From Cytobacillus oceanisediminis (GTDB taxonomy: Bacteria > Bacillota > Bacilli > Bacillales > Cytobacillaceae), in assembly GCF_007830235.1 (NCBI RefSeq), contig NZ_VLKI01000006.1, positions 98,672 through 162,671 of the forward strand: 64,000 nucleotides of DNA. Reading direction: 5' to 3'. Every line of letters starts with the position of its first letter. Positions within the stretch are counted from its first letter, which is position 1. The notes under the pieces were generated by a model. It did no database searches, was not told where the DNA came from, and worked only from the letters and a program-made list of their open reading frames with translations. Shown here one piece after another: positions 7,670 through 17,442 of this stretch. The position numbers were made by a program, and so were the translations under genes.

Positions 7670-8635
7670 ATGGAGCAATATGTTCGCGTTATTCCTTACA
7701 AGGTGATTCAGCAGGAAGAGGAAGTTAAAGAGGTGCCAAAAGGTGTCGAATTAATTCAGGCGCCAAAGATTTGGAACGAAACCAAAGGAAAAGGCATTAA
7801 AGTTGCTGTCCTGGATACTGGCTGTGATGTAAATCATCCTGATTTAAAGGATCGTATTATTGGCGGCCGCAATTTTACAGACGATGATAGCAGCAACCCT
7901 GATATTTATACAGACTATAACGGCCACGGCACTCATGTTTCCGGTACAATTGCAGCGCAGGAAAATGATGCAGGTGTAATCGGAGTAGCCCCGGAAGCAG
8001 AACTCCTGATTGTAAAGGTTTTAAACAAAAATGGATCCGGACAATATGAGTGGATTATCAACGGCATCCATTATGCAATCGAACAAAACGCGGATATTAT
8101 CTCTATGTCCCTTGGAGGCCCGGCTGATGTACCTGAGCTGTACGATGCCATAAAAGCTGCAGTCAAGAAGAATATCCTTGTTGTTTGCGCTGCAGGCAAT
8201 GATGGCGATGGCGATGATTCAACTGATGAGTTTGCTTATCCTGGCTGCTACAATGAGGTTATTAGCGTTGGAGCGATTAACCTTGAAAGAGACTCATCTG
8301 AATTCACAAATTCCCATAACGAAATTGATTGCGTGGCACCAGGTGAAGGCATCCTATCAACCTATTTAAATGGAAAATATGCAACCCTTAGCGGTACCTC
8401 CATGGCAGCTCCTCATGTCTCCGGTGCACTCGCACTGATTAAAGATTATGCAAACAGGCATTTTGAAAGAAAACTTTCAGAACCTGAGCTCTATGCACAA
8501 TTAATCAGGCGGACTGTTCCGCTGGGCAATTCACCAAAGCTTGAGGGGAACGGACTCGTCTATCTAACAGTCCCTGAGCATTTGGCCGGCATTTTTGACC
8601 AGAACTTTAAAACCATGGTTATGAATGCAATATGA
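7670..8635 (+). CDS. isp: Intracellular subtilisin-type serine protease
   Basis: A 321-residue subtilase without a signal peptide, the length of B. subtilis IspA (319). The short N-terminal propeptide has the VIPY variant of the LIPY/F inhibitory motif. Catalytic residues are Asp49 (VLDTG), His86 (NGHGTH) and Ser244 (GTSMAAPH). It cleaves cytoplasmic proteins, typically in stationary phase and sporulation. An AGGAGG site precedes the ATG. Its stop overlaps the start of the endonuclease I gene (ATGA), so the two are translationally coupled. Confidence 0.95.
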   Translation: MEQYVRVIPYKVIQQEEEVKEVPKGVELIQAPKIWNETKGKGIKVAVLDTGCDVNHPDLKDRIIGGRNFTDDDSSNPDIYTDYNGHGTHVSGTIAAQENDAGVIGVAPEAELLIVKVLNKNGSGQYEWIINGIHYAIEQNADIISMSLGGPADVPELYDAIKAAVKKNILVVCAAGNDGDGDDSTDEFAYPGCYNEVISVGAINLERDSSEFTNSHNEIDCVAPGEGILSTYLNGKYATLSGTSMAAPHVSGALALIKDYANRHFERKLSEPELYAQLIRRTVPLGNSPKLEGNGLVYLTVPEHLAGIFDQNFKTMVMNAI

Positions 8636-9444
8636 TTAAAGTGAACAGCATTTCGGAGGCATGGATGACAGCTCAGACGAAATATATTGATAGTGTTCAA
8701 AATGAAACGTATTATGATTCACAGCAGGATTTAAAAAAGCAAGAGGAATACTACAGCAAGGTGGATTTTGAAAAAGAAAATATTTCAGAACAACTCCATT
8801 CGCTGCTTGAACGTACGCACACCCATCAATTGGATTATTCACCGCATCAATATGTATATCCTTGGGTTGATTTGCAGGAAAACCGTAAGCTTAAGAGCCT
8901 ATATTCAGGCACTGGCCTCGATCCCCTCAAAACAATTGATCAGGATTTAAAGCTCTTGCAAATGATTCAGGAAGAAGGGTTTACCACCAGCGAGAGGATC
9001 ATTTTTAATACTGAGCATGTTGTGCCCCAATCCTGGTTTGGAGGCAAAGAGCCGATGAAAGGGGACCTTCATCATCTTTTTGCTTGTGAACCGGCATGCA
9101 ACAGTATGAGAAGCAACTATCCATACTATGATTTTGAGTCATATGTTCCTGAATTCCAAGCAGAGAATATTAGAAATGGCTGCGGAATGGCAGAAAATGA
9201 GAAGTTTGAACCTGAATACGGAAAAGGGATCGCCGCACGGGCAGTATTCTATTTTGCAGTAAGATATAAAAAAGTGATCAGGATGGAAACCAAAATGGAT
9301 CTGTACCTTTTGCTGAAATGGCATGAAGAAAATCCTGTGACTTTATACGAAAAGCACAGAAATGCTTCAATCCAGGATCTGCAGGGAAACCGCAATCCCT
9401 TTATTGATTATCCTGAACGCGCTAAAGAAATGCTTGGCTTATAA
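8632..9444 (+). CDS. Endonuclease I family nuclease without signal peptide
   Basis: A 270-residue protein with the His-Me-finger core of the endonuclease I/Bsn family: EHVVPQSWF, GDLHHLFACEPACNSMRSN and a following PYYDFE segment. These enzymes cut DNA and RNA without strong sequence preference and are normally exported (EndA, Bsn/YurI). Here the N-terminus (MIKVNSISEAWMTAQTKY) has no signal peptide, so a cytoplasmic product is predicted. The start overlaps the isp stop by four bases. The pairing suggests joint intracellular turnover of protein and nucleic acid, which is an inference. Confidence 0.85.
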   Translation: MIKVNSISEAWMTAQTKYIDSVQNETYYDSQQDLKKQEEYYSKVDFEKENISEQLHSLLERTHTHQLDYSPHQYVYPWVDLQENRKLKSLYSGTGLDPLKTIDQDLKLLQMIQEEGFTTSERIIFNTEHVVPQSWFGGKEPMKGDLHHLFACEPACNSMRSNYPYYDFESYVPEFQAENIRNGCGMAENEKFEPEYGKGIAARAVFYFAVRYKKVIRMETKMDLYLLLKWHEENPVTLYEKHRNASIQDLQGNRNPFIDYPERAKEMLGL

Positions 9445-9447
9445 GAG

Positions 9448-9475
9448 AAACCGCCTGAATTCAGGCGGTTTTTCG
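9448..9475 (+). terminator. Rho-independent terminator after the protease-nuclease pair
   Basis: AAACCGCCTGAA and TTCAGGCGGTTT form a complete palindrome followed by more T. Confidence 0.9.
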
Positions 9476-9517
9476 TTTATAATACCGCTATAAACAACTA
9501 GTCAGAGGAGCCTTAAT

Positions 9518-9838
9518 ATGCAGCCGTTTACCGTAAAAGCAATTAAGATTATTCAAAACATCCCTTCGGGAAAAGTTATGACCTATGGACAAATTGCAAA
9601 ACTTGCCGGCAGTCCGCGGGGTGCAAGGCAGGTAGTCCGAATCCTTCACTCCCTAAGTGAAAAACATCAGCTGCCCTGGCATCGGGTTGTAAACGGGAAA
9701 GGGGAGATAGGCTTTAAAAATGACCTTTCTTTTAACCTTCAAAGAGAACTGCTTGAAAAAGAAGAAATTTATGTATCTTCAAAAGGAATACTGGATTTGC
9801 AGGAGTATTTATATGACCCTTTATACCATCACTCGTAA
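9518..9838 (+). CDS. Alkyltransferase-like protein (ATL), DNA damage recognition
   Basis: A 106-residue protein with only the DNA-binding domain of O6-alkylguanine-DNA alkyltransferase. The catalytic PCHRVV motif is PWHRVV here, with Trp54 in place of the acceptor cysteine, the mark of ATL proteins (Atl1, E. coli eATL). The SPRGARQVV helix carries the Arg finger used for base flipping. ATLs bind O6-alkylguanine without repairing it and pass the lesion to nucleotide excision repair. The ATG follows an AGAGGAG site. It is a single gene ending at a two-way terminator. Confidence 0.9.
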   Translation: MQPFTVKAIKIIQNIPSGKVMTYGQIAKLAGSPRGARQVVRILHSLSEKHQLPWHRVVNGKGEIGFKNDLSFNLQRELLEKEEIYVSSKGILDLQEYLYDPLYHHS

Positions 9839-9866
9839 TCAATGATTAACGTGGCATCATCAATAA

Positions 9867-9899
9867 AAACCCTGTATTCCAAAGAAATACAGGGTTTCC
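9867..9899. terminator. Bidirectional terminator between convergent genes
   Basis: AAACCCTGTATT and AATACAGGGTTT form a 12-bp stem; A-rich and T-rich flanks suit both directions. Confidence 0.8.
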
Positions 9900-9914
9900 A
9901 TTAATTAGAAAGAC

Positions 9915-10172
9915 CTATTTTGTTCTTGATGCATATTCCTTAATCATATCAATTGTTACCAACTTTCTGGCAGGTACAATGCCCTGTTTAGATAATTCAT
10001 TAATCCTTGAGGTTACTTCATTTATCTTATCCACAGAAAATGGCAATCCCTTTTTACAGTTATCCAAAGCTTGTTCAATATAATTTTCACGTTCCTGATC
10101 AAGAGCTGCGAAACTCTTTATGATTTTATTTTGTTTGCCAACATGTTCTGATATTGCTTTATGTACACTCAT
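9915..10172 (-). CDS. DUF2533 family protein (YpbS-like)
   Basis: An 85-residue soluble, largely helical protein beginning MSVHKAISEHVGKQNK and ending in IDMIKEYASRTK, which I recognise as the DUF2533/YpbS type of Bacillus; function unknown. A GGGGTGG site lies just before the ATG at 10172; an in-frame ATG eight codons earlier lacks such a site. It is convergent with the ATL gene and divergent from dacC. Confidence 0.65.
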   Translation of the reverse strand: MSVHKAISEHVGKQNKIIKSFAALDQERENYIEQALDNCKKGLPFSVDKINEVTSRINELSKQGIVPARKLVTIDMIKEYASRTK

Positions 10173-10381
10173 TTTTCCACCCCTTAAAAAATTCACTTAT
10201 TGCTATCATACCATTTTTCATAAAAAATTTTTAAGATTAATTATTTTAAATAACAATATTAAATTCACTTAAAAAAATCTGGGTATGATGAGCCAGTCCT
10301 CATAACTTTTAAAGAGGAGAATAAAATAGTGAAGTAGATGAAAAATGAATCTTTTTCCTCATACTGGAAATAAAGGGAACT

Positions 10382-10425
10382 CACCTTTCAAACAAGAAAA
10401 GGTTAGGAACTAGAAATGAAAGGTG
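10382..10425 (+). promoter_or_regulatory. Inverted repeat that can mask the dacC ribosome binding site
   Basis: CACCTTTCA (10382-10390) is exactly complementary to TGAAAGGTG (10417-10425), which contains the AAAGGTGG Shine-Dalgarno sequence of dacC. In mRNA the pair would close a 26-base loop and hide the ribosome binding site. Thermometer or protein control is possible but not shown. Confidence 0.45.
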
Positions 10426-10435
10426 GCTTATACAT

Positions 10436-11920
10436 ATGAAAAAAACACTGAAAATAAGTTTTAGCATGTTGCTGATTCTTGTACTAGCATTTGTTCCTTT
10501 TTCGCAAACAGAATCACCGCAGGTAAATGCAACGGAAGAAGGAAGCGACCTAGTTCAGCAACTAAACCACATCCTTAACAATGACCCAATTTTACAGGGA
10601 GCACTGGCCGGGGTCAGTATCCGCAATGCAGAAACAGGAGAATTGATTTATGACCATATAGGAGATATACGCTTACGGCCTGCTTCCAATATGAAGCTTC
10701 TGACTGCAGCTGCAGCTTTGGATACTTTGGGTGAAGATTATAAGTTCAAAACAGAACTTCTTCATACAGGTTTGCTGAACGGGCAGACTCTACAAGGTGA
10801 TCTGATCTTAAAAGGGAAAGGAGATCCCACTCTTTTAAAAGAGGACTTTGATGCATTTGCAGCAAAGGTGAAGGAAGCAGGCATCAAAGTAATTCATGGC
10901 AACCTGATCGGTGATGACACCTGGTACGATGATGAGCGCTATTCAACAGACCTATCCTGGAGCGATGAATCCTGGTATTACGGTGCACAGGTTTCAGCAT
11001 TGACTGCTTCTCCAAACGAAGATTATGATGCAGGAACTGTGATTGTAGAGGTGTATCCTGGAGAAAAAGCTGGACAAGAGCCAGTAGTAAAAATGGTGCC
11101 GGAAACGGATTACATAAAGATTGTTAATAAAGCAAAGACAGTAGCAGAAGGAGAAAGCAAGGATATTTCCATTGAACGTGACCACGGCACGAACACTGTA
11201 ACCATTGAAGGAGAGATCCCGGTTGACGGAAGCCGTTCCAGGGAATGGATTGCTGTTTGGGAGCCTACTGGTTATGCACTGGATCTCTTTAAACGATCCC
11301 TTGCTGAACAAGGCATCAAGCTGCAGGGAAATATTATGGCGTCTGCTTCGCCTGAAGGTGCCAAAGTACTTTCAGAGCATCAATCCATGCCCCTATCAAA
11401 ACTGCTTATTCCATTTATGAAACTAAGCAATAACGGACATGCCGAAACACTCATCAAGGAAATGGGCAAGGTCGAAAAAGGGGAAGGCAGCTGGGAGAAA
11501 GGCTTGGAGGTTTTAGAGGAAAAGGTCAAGACTTTTGGCATGGATAAAGAAACTCTAGTACTTCGTGACGGTTCAGGCATTTCACATGTAAACTTAATTC
11601 CGGCAAATGAAATTTCAAAGCTGCTTTTCGAAGTACAAGGTAAAATATGGTTCCCTTCCTATTTAAGTTCCTTGCCGATCGCCGGGAACACAAACCGCAT
11701 GGAGGGGGGAACTCTTAGGAATCGAATGAAAAACTCTAATGCTGTTGGAAATGTTAAAGCAAAAACCGGTTCAATCTCGACAGTCAGTTCATTATCAGGG
11801 TATGTCACAACAACTACCGGAGAAGAGCTAATCTTCTCCATTGTACTAAATAACTTAACGAACGGTTCTCAAGGAAAATTAATTGAAGACCAAATTGCCA
11901 AATTATTAGCTGACCAATAA
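10436..11920 (+). CDS. dacC: D-alanyl-D-alanine carboxypeptidase/endopeptidase (PBP4a, S13 family)
   Basis: A 494-residue exported penicillin-binding protein; B. subtilis DacC has 491. A signal peptide covers about the first 32 residues (charged MKKTLK, hydrophobic core, cleavage near VNA). The active site has SNMK with the Ser in [14 protein letters not shown] in KLSNNGHAE and KTG in KAKTGSIS. The large insert between SxxK and SxN is typical of peptidase family S13. It removes the terminal D-Ala from, or cuts cross-links in, peptidoglycan outside the membrane. The leader can fold over its ribosome binding site (10382-10425). Confidence 0.92.
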   Translation: MKKTLKISFSMLLILVLAFVPFSQTESPQVNATEEGSDLVQQLNHILNNDPILQGALAGVSIRNAETGELIYDHIGDIRLRPASNMKLLTAAAALDTLGEDYKFKTELLHTGLLNGQTLQGDLILKGKGDPTLLKEDFDAFAAKVKEAGIKVIHGNLIGDDTWYDDERYSTDLSWSDESWYYGAQVSALTASPNEDYDAGTVIVEVYPGEKAGQEPVVKMVPETDYIKIVNKAKTVAEGESKDISIERDHGTNTVTIEGEIPVDGSRSREWIAVWEPTGYALDLFKRSLAEQGIKLQGNIMASASPEGAKVLSEHQSMPLSKLLIPFMKLSNNGHAETLIKEMGKVEKGEGSWEKGLEVLEEKVKTFGMDKETLVLRDGSGISHVNLIPANEISKLLFEVQGKIWFPSYLSSLPIAGNTNRMEGGTLRNRMKNSNAVGNVKAKTGSISTVSSLSGYVTTTTGEELIFSIVLNNLTNGSQGKLIEDQIAKLLADQ

Positions 11921-11931
11921 AGAGCAAAATA

Positions 11932-11968
11932 AAAAGAGCAGGACTCCATTTCGGATTCCTGCTCTTTT
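11932..11968. terminator. Bidirectional terminator between dacC and the yceI-type gene
   Basis: AAAAGAGCAGGA and TCCTGCTCTTTT form a 12-bp stem with A and T flanks. Confidence 0.88.
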
Positions 11969-11974
11969 CCTGAA

Positions 11975-12508
11975 TTATTCAGCTTTGGCAGCCTGAATTT
12001 GCAGATCAATTTTCACTTTATCGCCAACAAGGACACCGCCAGTTTCAAGGGCAGAGTTCCATGTTAAACCGTAGTCGCTGCGCTTTATTACGCCTGCAGC
12101 ACTGAAGCCCACTTTTTCATTTCCCCAAGGATCTTTTCCAGAACCCTCATAAGTAACCGTAAACGTTTCAGGTCTTGTTACTCCATGAATCGTTAGATCC
12201 CCTGTTACATCATACTCATCGTCACCTTTGCTTGCGATGCTTGTTGATTTGAACGTCATTTTCGCGTGTTGTTCTACATCAAAGAAGTCAGCTGAACGCA
12301 GATGATTATCTCGGTCTTCATTGCGTGTATCAATACTTGTAAGAGCCACATTAAATTGAATGTCAGCTGTCGTTAAATCGGCAGGATCTGCTTCGATTTC
12401 TGCATCAAAGCTATTAAAGCTTCCTTTCACATTTGCAATCATCATATGTTTGATTGAAAAATCAACACTGCTGTGTGCTGGATCAACAGCCCATTTTGTT
12501 TTTGCCAT
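11975..12508 (-). CDS. YceI family protein
   Basis: A 177-residue lipocalin-like beta-barrel protein. It opens with KWAVDPAHSSVDFSIKHMM and holds the family segments NEDRDNHLRSADFFDV, GDLTIHGVTRPETF and SDYGLTWNSALETGGVLVGDKV. YceI proteins bind polyisoprenoid lipids in the cases studied. No signal peptide is seen, so this copy is probably cytoplasmic. The ATG at 12508 follows GGAGGAG; an upstream in-frame ATG overlaps that site. It is a single gene. Confidence 0.9.
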   Translation of the reverse strand: MAKTKWAVDPAHSSVDFSIKHMMIANVKGSFNSFDAEIEADPADLTTADIQFNVALTSIDTRNEDRDNHLRSADFFDVEQHAKMTFKSTSIASKGDDEYDVTGDLTIHGVTRPETFTVTYEGSGKDPWGNEKVGFSAAGVIKRSDYGLTWNSALETGGVLVGDKVKIDLQIQAAKAE

Positions 12509-12718
12509 TATTTTCTCCTCCATTTGTTTGAATTCATTTGTTTTTAATTCGAGATATTTTAATTCTAAATAAATTATATGACCGTTTCAGTTTTCTGTCA
12601 ATGATATTTTTTCAAAAGATGGTAAAATGAAGACTACTTAATTTTTCGTTATGATACATAACCTAATACATAATGATTACAGCACATACTAATTGTGATG
12701 TTTAAAGGGGAACGGAAC

Positions 12719-15292
12719 ATGAATCAACTTGATCAAATTTACGATAATGCTGCAGAGCATACGAAAATAAAAATACTGGAAGATGTCGACCGCTATCTTG
12801 GGAGCCAAGAGGCCATGCCGACTTATAAGGAATACCTATCTGAAAGGTTCCATTATATCGACCAAATCTGTGTAAATGTCTGGCTGAATAAAATTACCAC
12901 TAAAATTTCAAAGCACGAAAAAAAGAAGTATTTAAGCGACAAAGGATACGAAACAGAGAATGTGGACAGGAAATTGATCAATCATTTATTTAGAACTGAA
13001 ATGAGGGATTATCAGCCTTTTAATACCTCAGAATGGCTTAATGATAGGTTCGAAAGCAAAAATGAGGAATGGGTTGACCGCTATAAGAAAGCGAGAGCAC
13101 ATTTTCTTCAAAAAGCTGAAGAAGAAAGGCTGCAGCGAAAAAAGTATCTAATCCGCGAAACGATTGAAGAGAAAATTGATGAGATCATTGAACAGGAGTA
13201 TAGCCTTCTTTATTTATATATAAGACATATGACAGCAAAGCAATTGACATCGGATTTTAAAAACAAAACAAGATACTGTCAGGTTGATACCTTTGCACTG
13301 GAAGAAAAACTTGAGGAAGCAGGAGGCTTTAATTCTGACGCGTATAATGCTATGGCTGATTTCCTTGGCGAACTGACTGGAAATATCCATAAAACCTTCC
13401 ACTGGGGCAAGGGCTATTTTGAATACGAAACCTATTACTATGTGTATAAGAACAATATTTCCGGATACCTTTCCGATACACTGCAAACCCTTGCCCTGCG
13501 AAACCTTCCGGAAGAGCTGTTCGAGGAGTATGAAGAAACTTACGGTAAGCCGCTAACTGGGAAGGCGGTTAAAAAGCTGATTGCCCATACTCTTCATGAT
13601 ATCAATGAGAGCTTTTTTGAAAGCATTCAGGAAGAATATGTTGAAGATCTGCTAAAGCTCGCTGACATCCCTTTTGACCCCTCTATCCATAAAGAGTTAT
13701 TTGAGAAAGACCTTGAAGACAGAGAGCGACAAAAAGCAGAGGAACTGGCAGAACACCAGCGGAAAAAAGAAGAAGAGGCCCGCATGCTGGAGTATGTTTT
13801 CGGACAGGAATACAGTCCTTCACTGGAACGGGCAAAACGATATGTTCTCCACATTGGGGAAACCAATACAGGGAAGACCCATCACGCTCTTGAAGGAATG
13901 AAGCTGGCTAGCAGCGGTATGTATCTGGCCCCGCTTAGGCTCCTTGCTCTGGAAGTATACGATAAGTTAAATCGTGACGATGTACCTTGTTCGTTAAAAA
14001 CAGGGGAAGAAGAAAAATTGGTATCCGGTTCGCAGCATCTCTCATGTACGGTTGAAATGTTCCATGAAAAAGATTTTTTTGATGTGATTGTTATTGATGA
14101 AGCCCAGATGATTACGGATAAAGATCGTGGTTTCTCCTGGTATAAAGCCATCACAAAAGCAAATGCCAATGAAGTGCATATTATCGGCAGCCGAAGTGCA
14201 AAAAGCATGATGCTCCAGCTTCTTGGTGATGCTGACATCGTGCTGAATGAATATAGCCGCGATATTCCTCTGGAAGTGGAAGCGAAAGAATTTAAGTTCA
14301 AGCATGTTAGGAAAGGGGACGCGCTTATCTGTTTTTCCAGGAAAAGGGTGCTGGAAACAGCCTCAAGGCTTCAGCAGGAAGGCCACTCGGTTAGTATGAT
14401 CTACGGCTCCATGCCGCCTGAAACAAGAAAGAAACAGGTACTGCGCTTTATTAATGGCGAAACTTCCGTGATCGTTTCAACTGATGCCATTGGGATGGGA
14501 CTTAATCTGCCAATCCGCAGAATCGTTTTTCTCGAAAATGAGAAGTTTGACGGCACAAAGAGGCGGATCCTTACTTCACAGGAGGTTAAGCAAATTGCTG
14601 GGAGAGCCGGCCGCAAAGGCTTATACAATATTGGTAAAGTAGCGTTTACGAAAGATATTAAAAGAATGAAGGCATTGCTTGAAATGGAAGATGAACCTGT
14701 CCATACCTTTGCGATTGCCCCGACAAATACTGTATTTGAAAGGTTTCAAAGGTATTATCGTGATTTGGGCACTTTTTTTGAGCTATGGGATAAGTTTGAA
14801 AGCCCTAAAGGTACGAAAAAAGCGGCTCTAACAGAGGAAAGAGATTTATACGAGCGGATCCGCGGAACTGAAATAGAAGCTAAGCTTGGCATTATGGATC
14901 TTTACGGCTTTCTCCATCTTCCGTTCTCAAAAAAAGAGCATGATCTTGTACGGCAATGGGAAGAGACCATGTATGCCATAATTGAAGGTGTTGAGCTGCC
15001 CGAGCCGCGGATCAAGAACCGCAACCTGGAGGAATTGGAACTCACATACAAAGCTATTGGCCTGCACCTTCTGTTTCTTTACCGTCTTGAACAGAGAACC
15101 GAAGCATTATATTGGGAAAGGTTAAGGGAAGAAATAAGCGACCATGTTCATGAAAGGCTGAAAACAGACATAAAAGAGCTCTCAAGAAAATGCCGAAGAT
15201 GCGGCAAAAAGCTGCCTTGGGAACATGAGTTTCAAATTTGTGATGCCTGCCATACTACCCGCTCCAAGAGATATAGTTATTATAGAAGGTAA
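12719..15292 (+). CDS. Suv3-like DExH-box RNA helicase
   Basis: About 857 residues. An N-terminal region of about 370 residues, rich in Glu, Lys and Tyr, precedes the helicase core. Walker A is GETNTGKTHHA (about 380), motif II is DEAQ (about 459) and motif VI is QIAGRAGRKG (about 628). The YLAPLRLLALE segment after motif I resembles mitochondrial Suv3. The C-terminus carries a CRRC..CDAC zinc ribbon. It probably unwinds RNA in degradation or repair. The start at 12719 follows AAAGGGG. The broken endonuclease IV gene begins 15 bp after its stop. Confidence 0.85.
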   Translation: MNQLDQIYDNAAEHTKIKILEDVDRYLGSQEAMPTYKEYLSERFHYIDQICVNVWLNKITTKISKHEKKKYLSDKGYETENVDRKLINHLFRTEMRDYQPFNTSEWLNDRFESKNEEWVDRYKKARAHFLQKAEEERLQRKKYLIRETIEEKIDEIIEQEYSLLYLYIRHMTAKQLTSDFKNKTRYCQVDTFALEEKLEEAGGFNSDAYNAMADFLGELTGNIHKTFHWGKGYFEYETYYYVYKNNISGYLSDTLQTLALRNLPEELFEEYEETYGKPLTGKAVKKLIAHTLHDINESFFESIQEEYVEDLLKLADIPFDPSIHKELFEKDLEDRERQKAEELAEHQRKKEEEARMLEYVFGQEYSPSLERAKRYVLHIGETNTGKTHHALEGMKLASSGMYLAPLRLLALEVYDKLNRDDVPCSLKTGEEEKLVSGSQHLSCTVEMFHEKDFFDVIVIDEAQMITDKDRGFSWYKAITKANANEVHIIGSRSAKSMMLQLLGDADIVLNEYSRDIPLEVEAKEFKFKHVRKGDALICFSRKRVLETASRLQQEGHSVSMIYGSMPPETRKKQVLRFINGETSVIVSTDAIGMGLNLPIRRIVFLENEKFDGTKRRILTSQEVKQIAGRAGRKGLYNIGKVAFTKDIKRMKALLEMEDEPVHTFAIAPTNTVFERFQRYYRDLGTFFELWDKFESPKGTKKAALTEERDLYERIRGTEIEAKLGIMDLYGFLHLPFSKKEHDLVRQWEETMYAIIEGVELPEPRIKNRNLEELELTYKAIGLHLLFLYRLEQRTEALYWERLREEISDHVHERLKTDIKELSRKCRRCGKKLPWEHEFQICDACHTTRSKRYSYYRR

Positions 15293-15307
15293 ACAATCCA
15301 GAAATGA

Positions 15308-16172
15308 TTGGATGCGATCAGAATGTTATTTGGCTGCCATTTAAGCATTAGAGAAGGCTATTTAGGGGCTGCAAAAGCTGCTCAAAGAATGAATGCTTCC
15401 GCCTATCAGTATTTCCCCAAAAACCCGAGGAGCCTAACTGTGAAGAATTTTAATCAGGAGGACGCTGAGTTTTGCAGGGATTTTTGCGAAGAGCATGGGA
15501 TTTTTTCTATTGCACACACCCCCTATCCGACAAGCCTGACTCCGCAGCCGGAGAAACAAGATCCTACTATTAAGTCTCTGCTGAATGACCTTGAAATTGC
15601 TAATGTCTGTGGTTCTGCTGGAGTTGTCGTGCATTTCGGCAGCCCAATAAGAAGCAGTGATCCGCTTGCAGGCTATCAATTAATGATAAAGATACTGAAT
15701 AAAGTGCTTTGCCAGTGGGACGAACCGTGTCTAATCCTGCTTGAAAACACTGCTGGCCAGCCAGGGTCAATGGGAACGACAATAGAAGAACTTGTTCAGG
15801 TCCGCAGCTTATGTGATTACCCGGACCATTGGCTTCTGCCTGGATACCTGCCATGCCTTCGCAAGCGACCTTTGGAATGGGGACAACCTTGAAGATTTTC
15901 TTCAAAAAGGAGAAGAACTGAACTATTTTGAGCATTTAAAAGCTATTCATTTTAATAACTCCAAATATCCGGCGGGTTCGGGAAAGGACAGGCACGCCAA
16001 TATACTCAACACAGGACATATAACCGAAGAACAGTTTGATGAGTTCGTAAAAGCAGAGCCATTTAAAAAGCTGCCTTTTATTCTGGAGACACCGTCTGAT
16101 GAAGGGGTTAAACATGCAGATGAGGTAGCGCTTCTTATAAAAAAATGGGGTAATAGCTCCGATACAATTTGA
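15308..16172 (+). pseudogene. nfo: Endonuclease IV (Nfo) gene with a frameshift
   Basis: Two overlapping frames together encode a complete AP endonuclease IV. The first frame has GCHLSI, IAHTPYP, VVVHFGS and LLENTAGQ. The second, entered near 15827, has LDTCHAF, AIHFNN, KDRHANI and ILETPSD. All nine metal ligands of E. coli Nfo (H69, H109, E145, D179, H182, H216, D229, H231, E261) have counterparts across the two frames. One extra base (or two lost) near GGACCATTGG breaks the frame. The retained ligands suggest a very recent lesion or a sequencing error. Translation may start at ATG 15308 or, by family shape, at 15323. Confidence 0.85.
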
Positions 16173-16203
16173 AAAAGCCTGCTGGTAAAACAGCAGGCTT
16201 TTC
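16172..16203. terminator. Bidirectional terminator
   Basis: AAAAGCCTGCTG and CAGCAGGCTTTT form a 12-bp stem between the convergent nfo and dehydrogenase genes. Confidence 0.88.
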
Positions 16204-16207
16204 ATGA

Positions 16208-17341
16208 TTAAGGCTTTAAAACCACTTTAATGCAATCATCTTCATGCCCATTAAAAATTTTATACCCATGGCTTGCATCCTCAAGGTTCATCTTGTGCGT
16301 GATAATGTCCTTAGGATCAAATTCTTTGTTTACGATTTTCTCATATAGCTTAGGCATAAATGGGATGACAGGTGCCTGTCCCATTTTAAGCGTAATATTT
16401 CTGGTGAAGAAGGCACCCAGCGGGAACATATTATAATTTGCGCCATATACCCCGGTAATTTGGACAGTTCCTGTTTTTCTGACAGCTTTTGTCGCAATTT
16501 GAATGGGCCCCAAAGTACCGCCTTGAAGCTTTAATTTTTGCTCTATAAACTCAAGAGGTGACTTTTTCCCGTCCATGCCGACACAATCAATCACAACATC
16601 AGCCCCGCCATGAGTTATTTCCTTTAAATGCTCTCCCATATCCGGATACTTTGTGAACTCATATACTTCCACCTTATTCGTTGCCTTGGCATGGTTTATC
16701 CGGTAATCGAGATAATCAACCGCGATGACCCGCTCGGCGCCTTCCATCCATGCAAATTTCTGCGCCATTAAACCAACGGGACCACAGCCCAGGACAATGA
16801 CAGTATCACCTTTTTTAACGCCTGCATTTACAACACTCCAGTAGGCAGTTGGAAGGACGTCAGATATAAATAACAGGGACTCATCCTCCAGTTCACACGA
16901 TTCCGGAACGAGAAATGGTGTGTAATTGCCGAAAGGAACTTTTAAATATTCCGCCTGCCCTCCAGGGTGATTTCCAAATTTTTCAGTGTATCCAAAATAA
17001 CCTCCCGAATCATAATGCGGATTGGAGTTATCGCATTGGCTGGTTTGATCCTGCTGGCAATAAACACACTGTCCGCAAGATACATTAAATGGTATGACAA
17101 CTCTATCGCCTTTTTTCACTTTTGTCACCTCAGGGCCTGTTTCTTCAACAATGCCCATAGGTTCATGGCCGATAATATAGCCTTCAGGAAGAGGCATATT
17201 CCCCTGATATAAGTGTAAATCCGACCCGCAGATCGCTGTGGACGTTATTTTAACGATAATATCATCTTTTTTTTCGAGCTTCGGGTCATCCGCATTCGTA
17301 ACAGCTACACGATTGGGCCCCTGATAAGTGACTGCCTTCAT
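16208..17341 (-). CDS. Zinc-dependent alcohol dehydrogenase, formaldehyde-dehydrogenase-like
   Basis: A 377-residue medium-chain dehydrogenase/reductase. The catalytic zinc site is Cys-Gly-Ser-Asp (AICGSDLH) with GHEPMG. The structural zinc lobe is the [15 protein letters not shown] segment. The NAD(P) Rossmann motif is [12 protein letters not shown]. The long insert and length match the glutathione-independent formaldehyde/alcohol dehydrogenase group (AdhB-like in Bacillus). A TGGAG site supports ATG 17341 over a GTG three codons earlier. The substrate is not set by sequence. The gene stands alone. Confidence 0.85.
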   Translation of the reverse strand: MKAVTYQGPNRVAVTNADDPKLEKKDDIIVKITSTAICGSDLHLYQGNMPLPEGYIIGHEPMGIVEETGPEVTKVKKGDRVVIPFNVSCGQCVYCQQDQTSQCDNSNPHYDSGGYFGYTEKFGNHPGGQAEYLKVPFGNYTPFLVPESCELEDESLLFISDVLPTAYWSVVNAGVKKGDTVIVLGCGPVGLMAQKFAWMEGAERVIAVDYLDYRINHAKATNKVEVYEFTKYPDMGEHLKEITHGGADVVIDCVGMDGKKSPLEFIEQKLKLQGGTLGPIQIATKAVRKTGTVQITGVYGANYNMFPLGAFFTRNITLKMGQAPVIPFMPKLYEKIVNKEFDPKDIITHKMNLEDASHGYKIFNGHEDDCIKVVLKP

Positions 17342-17442
17342 ATCTAACACTCCATTTTGGTTGTTGGCCCTAATTCAGTCCAATGAAATGAAAAAGGGGT
17401 TTGGTTTTGCTATACTTTGTGAAAGCATTTTTTTAATGTAAT

